Shown here piece after piece: positions 17,866-24,422 of a stretch of DNA of 64,000 nucleotides. The notes below the pieces were generated by a model. The model saw only the letters and a list, made by a program, of their open reading frames with translations. It searched no databases and had not been told where the DNA came from. Source of the stretch: Acidobacteriota bacterium (lineage in GTDB: Bacteria > Acidobacteriota > Vicinamibacteria > Vicinamibacterales > 2-12-FULL-66-21). A program made the position numbers and the translations under genes. The stretch lies in contig QHWT01000074.1 in the NCBI GenBank assembly GCA_003222675.1, forward strand, positions 1-64,000, in the 5' to 3' direction. Every line of letters begins with the position of its first letter. Position 1 is the stretch's first letter.

Positions 17866-17939
17866 AGGCTTCAGACTTCAGGCCTCAGGCTTCATGCTCC
17901 AGGACATTCCAGAAGCCTGCAGCCTGGAGCCTGAAGCCT
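17866..17939. repeat. Inverted heptamer repeat, GGCTTCA/GCCTGAA family
   Basis: Left arm units GGCTTCA, GACTTCA, GGCCTCA, GGCTTCA, TGCTCCA and right arm units GCCTGCA, GCCTGGA, GCCTGAA are mutually complementary and each has a 7-bp period. The right arm supplies the stop codon of the kinase gene. Related to 2576-2700 and 40042-40168. Confidence 0.8.
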
Positions 17940-18579
17940 ATTTCGTCCTGGGCACGTAATACCGCGTTCCTCTGCCCATGCTCTTCATCTGCTTCACCAG
18001 ATCGTCCAGCGCCTCGTCGCCCCACGTGAGATCGAACTGCGAGGTCTCCACGACGAGGAGCGGGGTGGCGTTGTAATGAAAGAAGAAATGGTTGTACGCC
18101 TCGTTCAACTCGCGCACGTATTCATCGTCCATCGCTGGCAGCTCGGCGTTCGTGCGTGACTGATCCTTCAACCGCCGCCGCAGCACGTCGGTCGGGGTCT
18201 GCAGGTAGACGACGAGGTCGGGTGACGGGACATCCTGCGCGAGGAGCTCGTAGAGCCGCTGGTAGATGAACAGCTCGTTGTCGTCGAGATTCAGGTACGC
18301 GTAGATCTTGTCGCGCTCGAACAGGTAATCGCATAGCGTGAGCTGGCTGAAGAGATCGTGCTGCCGGAGCGCCGTCTGCTGGCGGTGCCGCGCGAGGGTG
18401 AAAAAGAGCTGCGCCTGGAAGCCGGCGCCAGTGCGCTCGGCATAGAAGTCCGCGAGAAATGGATTCTCGGGCTCATCGAGCACGAGCGTCGCGTCGAGGC
18501 GCGCGCCGAGCCTGTCTGCCAGGGCCGATTTGCCGACGCCAACCGGACCCTCGATGGCGATGTACCGAAACTCACCCAC
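17938..18579 (-). CDS. Deoxynucleoside kinase family protein
   Basis: A 213-residue P-loop kinase phosphorylating deoxynucleosides in nucleotide salvage. The start-proximal loop EGPVGVGKS is at residues 10-18, FAERTGAGFQAQLFF-type substrate region follows, and ERDKIYAYLNL is the DRS-like motif. YLQTPTDVLRRRL with the lid RLKDQSR is present. GTG at 18579 is chosen because the frame upstream runs through GC-rich repeats encoding only AGCGVRGAG; a TATACT box lies 12 nt before this GTG. Divergent from the MenC-like gene. Confidence 0.82.
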   Translation of the reverse strand: MGEFRYIAIEGPVGVGKSALADRLGARLDATLVLDEPENPFLADFYAERTGAGFQAQLFFTLARHRQQTALRQHDLFSQLTLCDYLFERDKIYAYLNLDDNELFIYQRLYELLAQDVPSPDLVVYLQTPTDVLRRRLKDQSRTNAELPAMDDEYVRELNEAYNHFFFHYNATPLLVVETSQFDLTWGDEALDDLVKQMKSMGRGTRYYVPRTK

Positions 18580-18591
18580 GATCTGGCGGGA

Positions 18592-18597
18592 AGTATA
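18592..18597 (-). promoter_or_regulatory. -10 box (TATACT) of the deoxynucleoside kinase gene
   Basis: TATACT on the minus strand ends 12 nt before the GTG start, implying a 5-nt leader at most. The repeat array starts immediately behind it. Confidence 0.45.
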
Positions 18598-18603
18598 GCA
18601 GTG

Positions 18604-18720
18604 CACGCCGACGCACCCCGCACCCGCGTCCCACACCCCGCGCCCCGCACCCCGCGCCCCGCACCCCGCGCCCCGCACCCCGCGCCCCGCACCCCGCACC
18701 CCGCACCCCGCACTCCGACG
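18604..18720. repeat. GC-rich tandem array (CGCCCCGCACCC units)
   Basis: About nine to ten copies of a 6-7 bp CCCCGCA/CCCCGCG word separate the divergent kinase and MenC-like genes. A similar array lies at 40850-41040. Open frames through it encode only low-complexity Gly/Ala/Arg or Pro/Ala/Arg strings. Confidence 0.85.
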
Positions 18721-18722
18721 CT

Positions 18723-18728
18723 GATACT
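18723..18728 (+). promoter_or_regulatory. -10 box (GATACT) of the MenC-like gene, leaderless spacing
   Basis: GATACT ends 8 nt before the GTG at 18737 and no Shine-Dalgarno is present between them. Confidence 0.4.
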
Positions 18729-18736
18729 GTAGTTGC

Positions 18737-19849
18737 GTGTTCCGCGTCGACAGGCTCGAGCTGCGGCTGTTGCGGCTGCCGCTCGTGGCGTTCTTCGAGA
18801 CCAGCTTCGGTCGATCGTACGATCGCACGTTCATACTCGTGACGCTCGGCAGTGACGGCATCGATGGGCTCGGCGAGTGTGTGGCGGACGCGAATCCGTT
18901 TTACAGCGCCGAGACGACCACCACCGCGTGGCACATCATCAAGGACTTCATCGCTTCCCTCGTGCTCGGTCGTTCGTTCGAGCATCCACGTGATGTCTAT
19001 CCGGCGCTGCGTCGTATTCGCGGTCATCAGATGGCGAAGGCGGCGGTCGAAATGGCTGCGTGGGACCTGGCGGCGCGGAAGGCCGGCGTGCCGCTGCACG
19101 CGCTGCTCGGCGGGAGCCGCACGTCGATCGAATCCGGCGTGTCGATCGGCATCCAGGATTCGCTGGAGCAGCTCGCGGGCAAGATCGAGACGGAGCGCGC
19201 GGCGGGGTATCGACGCATCAAAATCAAGATCAAGCCGGGGTGGGACGTCGATGCAGTCGAGATGGTGCGTGCGAAATTCGGCGACATCCCGCTGATGGTG
19301 GATGCAAACGCCGCCTATACGCTCGATCACGCGTCGCATCTGGCGGCGCTCGACCGGTTCAGCCTGATGATGATCGAGCAGCCGCTGGAGTACGATGATC
19401 TGCGCGATCACGCGGCGCTGCAGCGGCAGATCCGGACGCCGATCTGTCTCGATGAGTCGATTCACACGGTGCGAAGCGCTGAAGAGGCGATCGCGATGGG
19501 CGCGTGCCGGATCATCAATATCAAGCCCGGCCGCGTGGGCGGTCACGCCGAGTCCATCAAGTTGCACGATGCGGCCGCGTCACACGGGATCGCCGTGTGG
19601 CATGGCGGCATGCTCGAGAGTGGCATCGGGCGCGCGCACAACATTCACTTGTCGACGCTGCCGAACTTCACGCTGCCTGGCGATATTGCGGCCAGCCGCC
19701 GCTACTACGTTCCCGATCTGATCGAGCCCGGCATCGACGTGCGGACCGACGGAACCATCGCCGTGCCGCAAGGTCCGGGGATCGGTGTGAACGTGGACGC
19801 GGACCGCGTGCGCGCGGCGACGATCGACACGTACGAACTGAGGGCCTGA
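18737..19849 (+). CDS. menC: o-Succinylbenzoate synthase / N-acylamino acid racemase type enolase
   Basis: A 370-residue enolase-superfamily enzyme. N-terminal LPLVAFFETSFGRSYDR and GECVADANPFYS match the MenC/NAAAR group. Acid-base lysine Lys164 lies in KIKIKPG; metal ligands are Asp189, Glu214 and Asp239; the second lysine is Lys263 in NIKPGRVGG. In menaquinone synthesis it would dehydrate SHCHC, but no other men genes are here, so racemisation of N-succinyl amino acids is equally possible. GTG start with a -10 box 8 nt upstream. The next gene starts 2 nt after its stop. Confidence 0.83.
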   Translation: MFRVDRLELRLLRLPLVAFFETSFGRSYDRTFILVTLGSDGIDGLGECVADANPFYSAETTTTAWHIIKDFIASLVLGRSFEHPRDVYPALRRIRGHQMAKAAVEMAAWDLAARKAGVPLHALLGGSRTSIESGVSIGIQDSLEQLAGKIETERAAGYRRIKIKIKPGWDVDAVEMVRAKFGDIPLMVDANAAYTLDHASHLAALDRFSLMMIEQPLEYDDLRDHAALQRQIRTPICLDESIHTVRSAEEAIAMGACRIINIKPGRVGGHAESIKLHDAAASHGIAVWHGGMLESGIGRAHNIHLSTLPNFTLPGDIAASRRYYVPDLIEPGIDVRTDGTIAVPQGPGIGVNVDADRVRAATIDTYELRA

Positions 19850-19851
19850 AC

Positions 19852-22032
19852 GTGCTGAAGACAATCCGGTTGATTCCGGCGGTGACGACGCTTGCGATGC
19901 TCTCGGGCGCCTGCGCCAGCGCGCCCGTTCGCCCTGCCGCTCCCCTGATCAGCGACGATCAGAAGACGGCGTGGATCCTTCAACTGGAAGATCAGCGCAT
20001 CCTCAACGTCCCGCCGCCGCCTCCACCGGTGACCACCCCGTCCCGAAAGAAGACGCCGCCTCCCGCACCGGTTGTGATGCCCGATTTGATCCGGCTCATC
20101 GCGGATCCGGAAGCGCGCATCCGCCGCCGTGCCGCGCTCGCAATCGGTCGGGCCGGTCTCGGCGAAGGCCTTGCGCCACTGCAGACCGCGTTGACGGATC
20201 CCGATCCGGAAGTGCGCGAGATGGCCGCGTTCGCGCTCGGGCTGCTGGCCGACAAGGCCGCGGTGACGGCCGTGACGGCCGCCCTGCAGGATACCGACGC
20301 GCGGGTCAAAGGACGCGCGGCCGAGGCACTCGGACTGATCGGTGAGAATCCACCAGCACCGCTGCCACCTCGGCTCACCCGCACAGAGCAGGAGGCAGCC
20401 GCGACCGCAATCGGCGCCATGGTCGCGCCGCTCATTCAGAAGGGGGCGATCGCGCAGATCGCGCCGGATGACGAGCAGTGGCCGAAGGCGCCGGAAGCGG
20501 AGGCGGTGCGGCTTGGCCTCTTCGCGTTCGTACGATTGAAAGGATGGGATCAGCTGGCGTCCGCCGTGCTGGACGCGTCGGGACGTCCCGTCAGTTCCTG
20601 GTGGCCGGTCGCATTCGCGCTGCAGCGGATCGGTGATCCGCGTGCCGCGGCGCCGCTGCGGCACCTGCTGCAGACCCAGGGGCGCTATACGCGGGCGTTT
20701 GCGGCGCGGGGTCTGGGCACGCTGAAAGACACGACGTCGGCTCAGGCACTGCTCACGCTGCTGCAACAAGTGCGAGAGGACGTCGCGATCACCGCTTCGG
20801 TGCTTCGGGCGCTCGGCCAGATCGGTGCGCCGGAGGCAAGAGCGCCGATCGCCGCGCTGCTGACGGCCGACAACATCGATCCCAACGTGCGCGTCGAGGC
20901 GGTCGCGGCGCTTGGCGCGCTGAAGGCTTCCGAGGCGCTCCCCGCGATCCAGGATCTGCTCACCGACGACTGGCCGACGCTCCGCGCGGCGGCGCTGCGC
21001 GCGGCGGCGGCCGTCGATCCCGATGCGTTCCTGCTGCTGCTCTCCGGACTCGAACCCGATCGCCACTGGATCGTGCGCGCCGCGCTGGCAGACGTGCTGG
21101 CCACGCTTCACGCCGAGACGGCCGCCGATCAGCTGCGCGCGATGCTCAACGACGCGGACAAGCGCGTGGTGCCGGCGGCCATCGACGCGCTGACGCGACT
21201 GCGTGTGCCAGGACTCGACGAGATCCTGCTGGCTCAGATCAAGAGCACGGATTACGCCGTTCGCGCGGCCGCGGCGCGCGGAATCGGCGAGGTGAAACCC
21301 GTCAACGGCGCGCAGGCGCTGCGCGACGCGTATCAGACGGGCCTGGCGGACTCGACGTACGATGCGCGCGCCACGGCGCTCTCCGCGCTCGCCAATTACG
21401 GTGCCGCCGAGGCAGTCGAGACCCTCAAAGCGGCGCTCACTGAGAAGGATTGGGCGCTGCGGCGCCAGGCAGCGGCGCTGCTGCAACGGCTCGATCCGTC
21501 AGCCGACAGCACGCATACGATTCGTCCTGTTCCTTCAGCGCCGGTCATGGCCTACGACTCGCCAGCGGTCTTGAGTCCGGAGTACTCGCCGCACGCGTTC
21601 ATTGAAACCGCGAAGGGGACGATCGAGATCGAGTTGGCCGTCCTCGATGCGCCGCAGACGACCGGCAACTTCGTGGCGCTCGCGCGGAAGGGTTACTTCA
21701 ACGGCCTGCAGATCCATCGCGTGGTACCGAACTTTGTCGTTCAGGACGGCGATCCGCGCGGCGACGGCGGCGGCGGACCCGGCTATACGATTCGCGACGA
21801 GCTCAACGAGCGGCCATACGTTCGCGGCGCCGTAGGCATGGCGCTCGCCGGCCCGGACACGGGCGGCAGTCAGTTCTTCATCACGCACTCGCCGCAGCCG
21901 CACCTCGACGCGAAGTACACGGTCTTCGGTCGTGTCGTGAACGGAATGGACGTGGTGGATCGGATTCAACAGCTCGATGTGATCCAGCGGGTCCGCGTGT
22001 GGGATGGGAAATCCTGGCAGGGCAGTCAATGA
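19852..22032 (+). CDS. HEAT-repeat lipoprotein with C-terminal cyclophilin domain
   Basis: This 726-residue envelope protein starts with a lipoprotein-like signal (MLSGAC, Cys21; Ser at -3 is unusual). A Pro-rich linker (about 50-70) leads into HEAT/PBS-lyase-type alpha repeats from about 75 to 510, with units such as DPDPEVREMAAFALGLL and DTDARVKGRAAEALGLI. The last 160 residues form a cyclophilin peptidyl-prolyl isomerase with FNGLQIHRVVPNFVVQDGDP and GSQFFITHSPQPHLD; the catalytic Arg is in IHR. It probably acts as a periplasmic folding factor whose HEAT scaffold binds clients. GTG start; 2-nt gap from the MenC-like gene indicates an operon. Confidence 0.88.
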   Translation: MLKTIRLIPAVTTLAMLSGACASAPVRPAAPLISDDQKTAWILQLEDQRILNVPPPPPPVTTPSRKKTPPPAPVVMPDLIRLIADPEARIRRRAALAIGRAGLGEGLAPLQTALTDPDPEVREMAAFALGLLADKAAVTAVTAALQDTDARVKGRAAEALGLIGENPPAPLPPRLTRTEQEAAATAIGAMVAPLIQKGAIAQIAPDDEQWPKAPEAEAVRLGLFAFVRLKGWDQLASAVLDASGRPVSSWWPVAFALQRIGDPRAAAPLRHLLQTQGRYTRAFAARGLGTLKDTTSAQALLTLLQQVREDVAITASVLRALGQIGAPEARAPIAALLTADNIDPNVRVEAVAALGALKASEALPAIQDLLTDDWPTLRAAALRAAAAVDPDAFLLLLSGLEPDRHWIVRAALADVLATLHAETAADQLRAMLNDADKRVVPAAIDALTRLRVPGLDEILLAQIKSTDYAVRAAAARGIGEVKPVNGAQALRDAYQTGLADSTYDARATALSALANYGAAEAVETLKAALTEKDWALRRQAAALLQRLDPSADSTHTIRPVPSAPVMAYDSPAVLSPEYSPHAFIETAKGTIEIELAVLDAPQTTGNFVALARKGYFNGLQIHRVVPNFVVQDGDPRGDGGGGPGYTIRDELNERPYVRGAVGMALAGPDTGGSQFFITHSPQPHLDAKYTVFGRVVNGMDVVDRIQQLDVIQRVRVWDGKSWQGSQ

Positions 22033-22039
22033 AGCAATA

Positions 22040-22130
22040 TTCAATATCCAACGTCCGACGCTCAATGTCCAATGCTCACGCGACCCTCTGTTTGAGCATT
22101 CAGCCTTGAACATTGAGCATTGACAAGTAC
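22040..22130. repeat. Degenerate inverted repeat (CAATGCTCA/TGAGCATTG)
   Basis: CAATATCCAACGTCCGACG, CAATGTCCAATGCTCA and the later TGAGCATTCAGCC and GAACATTGAGCATTG form imperfect complementary arms with a 7-8 bp period after the HEAT-cyclophilin stop. No gene is seen. Confidence 0.6.
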
Positions 22131-22156
22131 GACAGCGTCAGATGCCGTCGTACAGC

Positions 22157-22187
22157 AAAAACGGGGGCGATTATCGCCCCCGTTTTT
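22157..22187 (-). terminator. Bidirectional intrinsic terminator
   Basis: A perfect 14-bp stem, AAAAACGGGGGCGA with its complement, closed by a TTA loop. A-tract and T-tract flank it, so it can stop transcription from both sides: the microprotein gene on the minus strand and the HEAT-cyclophilin gene on the plus strand. Confidence 0.9.
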
Positions 22188-22202
22188 GGCGGGCGCGGCA
22201 GC

Positions 22203-22256
22203 TTACCGCTTCTTGCCGCCCTTTTTCTTCCCGCCTTTAGCCGTTTTCTTTGCCAT
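22203..22256 (-). CDS. 17-residue Lys/Gly-rich microprotein, copy B
   Basis: The 54-bp frame encodes MAKKTAKGGKKKGGKKR, identical to the product of the neighbouring gene at 22469-22522. Eight of the 17 codons differ between the copies and every difference is synonymous, which points to selection on the peptide. An in-frame TAA at 22263-22265, three codons before the ATG, excludes an N-terminal extension. A G-rich stretch (AAGGGGGGG) about 11 nt upstream may act as Shine-Dalgarno. The stop is followed 16 nt later by the strong terminator at 22157-22187. Nine basic residues and no acidic ones suggest nucleic-acid or ribosome binding; function unknown. Confidence 0.75.
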   Translation of the reverse strand: MAKKTAKGGKKKGGKKR

Positions 22257-22412
22257 TGCGCTTTATCCCCCCCTTCGTATGGGATTCGTCCGCGAAGAGC
22301 CTTCAACCGCACATCGCAGCGCCGCGGCCAACCGGCACGCCGGCGGTGCGCCTGCCGGCGCTCGTCGCTCCTTTGCAACTCCCGCACGCGATCGCGCGAG
22401 AGGTCTGCATCT

Positions 22413-22453
22413 AAAAAAATCGGGGGTGCGCAAGTTCCCTTGTGACACCCCCG
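22413..22453 (-). terminator. Intrinsic terminator of microprotein gene A
   Basis: On the minus strand CGGGGGTG (22453-22446) pairs with CACCCCCG (22428-22421) and is followed by ATTTTTTT. It lies 16 nt after the stop of copy A, making copy A a single-gene transcript. Confidence 0.88.
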
Positions 22454-22468
22454 GACCGGCGGCGGCCG

Positions 22469-22522
22469 TTAGCGCTTCTTCCCGCCCTTTTTCTTGCCGC
22501 CCTTCGCAGTCTTCTTCGCCAT
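22469..22522 (-). CDS. 17-residue Lys/Gly-rich microprotein, copy A
   Basis: It encodes MAKKTAKGGKKKGGKKR, the same peptide as 22203-22256 from a synonymously diverged sequence. Expression signals are complete: a TTGACA-16-CATAAT promoter at 22644-22617, a leader of about 85-90 nt, a textbook Shine-Dalgarno AAGGAGG at 22534-22528 five nt before the ATG, and an intrinsic terminator 16 nt after the stop. The peptide resembles basic tails of HU/H1-like proteins, but there is no folded domain. I know of no described family; far shorter than gene callers usually report. Confidence 0.85.
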   Translation of the reverse strand: MAKKTAKGGKKKGGKKR

Positions 22523-22545
22523 TAGTTCCTCCTTGGAACGTGGCA

Positions 22546-22600
22546 GCTCAGCTTGTTACCGGTGACCAGGGGTTACAACAGGTGGGCTGAGCGATCCACC
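22546..22600 (-). promoter_or_regulatory. Leader of microprotein gene A with alternative hairpins
   Basis: GCTCAGC (22546-22552) pairs perfectly with GCTGAGC (22586-22592), reinforced by TTGTTACC/GGTTACAA inside (7 of 8). A competing hairpin pairs GGTGG (22581-22585) with CCACC (22596-22600) and overlaps the first. The two folds are mutually exclusive, as in attenuators or RNA switches. Stems are short, so this is a candidate only. Confidence 0.4.
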
Positions 22601-22616
22601 CTCATACAAGATGTAG

Positions 22617-22644
22617 ATTATGGACGAGAAAGCTCCACTGTCAA
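22617..22644 (-). promoter_or_regulatory. Sigma-70-type promoter of microprotein gene A
   Basis: TTGACA (minus strand, 22644-22639), a 16-nt spacer and CATAAT (22622-22617). This is one of the closest matches to consensus in the window and suggests strong expression. Confidence 0.75.
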
Positions 22645-22726
22645 GCACAAACTGCTGCGAAAGTCAAAAAATCGCATCCTGAAAAAGGTGTCGGATCGAC
22701 TCGTGGAGAACTGTAGCGCGGGTGCG

Positions 22727-22879
22727 AACGAAGGGGACGGAGGAAACGGATCTCACAAACGAAGCAACGAAGAAAACGAAGCGCAACGGAGCCCAACATC
22801 GTGAAAATTTGATCTTCGTTCGTGTCCGTTGGCTTCGTTGCTTCGTTTGTGAGATCCGTTTCCTCCGTCCCCCTTCGTT
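22727..22879. repeat. Long inverted repeat, 46-bp arms
   Basis: The left arm 22727-22772 (AACGAAGGGGACGGAGG...) and right arm 22833-22879 are almost perfectly complementary, differing by a single extra C, with a 60-nt loop. Arms consist of AACGAAG-like 7-8 bp words. It ends at the stop codon of the TPR gene. No ORF in the region 22645-22877 is convincing. Confidence 0.88.
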
Positions 22880-24422
22880 ATCTCGTCGCGCGGAGGCGGT
22901 TCAATGCGCGATTCGCTGCGGCGCGCGTGTCGCTTCCTCCGCCGAACCACGTGCTTGCGATGCGGTAGTACGTCACCGCTTGATCGCGATGCGCCAGCCG
23001 CTCGTGCACGCGTGCCGCTTCGAGATAGGCGGCCGCCGCGATCGGCGCCGGACACTCGCGCGCGCCGCGGATCGCGTGCTCGAACTCGGCGAGCGCGGCC
23101 GCATCTTCCTTCCTCGACAGCAGCGCGCGGCCGTAGCGATACCGCGCGACGGGATCGTTCGGATCGAGCGTGAGGCTTCGCGCGAGCATCGTCTGCCCCC
23201 CCGCGATATCGGAGCGCTCCAGTTTGCGGAACCCTTCCAGCGACAGCCGGTACGCTTCGGCGCGAATGGGGTCCGGCGCCCGGCGCAGCCGCGCGGCGGC
23301 CCGTTCGCGCACGTTCTGCGCGTCGGGCATGGGCGCGGTGGAGACCGCCAGCCGGTAAGCGGCGATGGCGGCATCGCGATGCCCCAGCCGATCCTCCGCC
23401 TCTCCGAGTGCCAAGTAGGCCGCCGCCAGCGCCCCATGCGGCCGAGCCGGGCGCGCCTCGATGACGTCGCGGAGTTGTTCGAGCGCGTGATCGGTTTGAT
23501 ACAGGACGTCGAGCTGCCGCGCGACGCCCATGCGCGCCTGGATTTCCGCGAGCGCCGGCTCGCTGACGCGCTGCTCGCGCGCCGCGGCCAGCAGCGCGCG
23601 CCACGTATCGAGGCTGGCGCTCAGGTCGTGTCGATACGTGTCCTGCACCTCGGCGAGCTGCGCCACGAACAGCGGATTGCCAGGGTAGCGATCGTGCAGC
23701 GATTCGAGCAGCGCGACCGCCTGATCGATCCGATGCTCGTACCATAAATAGATGATCTGGAGCTGGTAGTCCGCTTCCCCCTGCAGCAGCCGCCCGTGCG
23801 CGCGCGCCCGCAGCATGCGCGCCAGTCCTTCGGTCCGATTGCCCCCGGGCAGCATGAGCAGGAAGCGAAGCACCTTCGCTGCGGCAGGCGCGACGTCGGC
23901 GTAATACTGATACATCCCCAAGCCGAAATACGCATCGTCCAGGTCGTCGTCGAGCTCGAGCGCGCGTTCGAGCGCCTGCTTGATGCGCTTGCCGTCGCGC
24001 GCGGCTGCCAGCTTCTCGTTTCGCAGGACGCGGAACTGGACGCGTGCAGCGTATGCGGCGCCGACGTAGAAGTGCGCCTCTGCGCTTTCGGGCGAGCGTG
24101 CCGCCCAGGCCTCGGTGGAGGCGATCGCCTTTTCGATCGAAGCGTTGAATTCCTCGTCCAGAGAGGGGCTCGCAGGATCCAGCTGGATGCGCCACCACGT
24201 GACTGTGGCGTCGAGCAGGTCGCACGCCTCGCGCGGCGCAGGGCCGCACGCGCGCTGCAATTCGGCGTCCGCCTGGTCAAACTGCGCATCGAGGATGTAA
24301 TCGTAGACGCGGACCAGCCTCTCGACGCCGGTGAGTTCCGCGGGCCGCGTGAAAACGACGCCGCCGGTGAGGCACAGGGCGCCGGCTGCGAGGCACGCCG
24401 CCTGGCGGTGCCGGCGCCGCAT
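22878..24422 (-). CDS. Membrane-anchored TPR protein
   Basis: A 514-residue helical-repeat protein. An N-terminal hydrophobic segment (residues 8-25) without a lipobox suggests a signal peptide or membrane anchor. The remainder consists of TPR-type helix pairs, e.g. FGLGMYQYYADVAPAAAK, AAYLALGEAEDRLGHRDAAIAAY and YRYGRALLSRKEDAAALAEFE near the C-terminus. It should be a protein-interaction scaffold in the envelope; no catalytic motif is seen. Start ATG overlaps the ddl stop as ATGA, so it is co-transcribed with ddl. Confidence 0.8.
   Translation of the reverse strand: MRRRHRQAACLAAGALCLTGGVVFTRPAELTGVERLVRVYDYILDAQFDQADAELQRACGPAPREACDLLDATVTWWRIQLDPASPSLDEEFNASIEKAIASTEAWAARSPESAEAHFYVGAAYAARVQFRVLRNEKLAAARDGKRIKQALERALELDDDLDDAYFGLGMYQYYADVAPAAAKVLRFLLMLPGGNRTEGLARMLRARAHGRLLQGEADYQLQIIYLWYEHRIDQAVALLESLHDRYPGNPLFVAQLAEVQDTYRHDLSASLDTWRALLAAAREQRVSEPALAEIQARMGVARQLDVLYQTDHALEQLRDVIEARPARPHGALAAAYLALGEAEDRLGHRDAAIAAYRLAVSTAPMPDAQNVRERAAARLRRAPDPIRAEAYRLSLEGFRKLERSDIAGGQTMLARSLTLDPNDPVARYRYGRALLSRKEDAAALAEFEHAIRGARECPAPIAAAAYLEAARVHERLAHRDQAVTYYRIASTWFGGGSDTRAAANRALNRLRATR

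Noticed and set aside
18291-18861. Longer kinase N-terminus and other frames with [10 protein letters not shown]-type repeats
   Set aside because: The repeats are a translated GC-rich microsatellite lying behind the -10 box; kinase homology starts at EFRYIAIEGP.
22113-22448. Longer plus-strand frames across the microprotein region
   Set aside because: They run through two intrinsic terminators and have no ribosome site or similarity; the short minus-strand frames with synonymous divergence are the better explanation.
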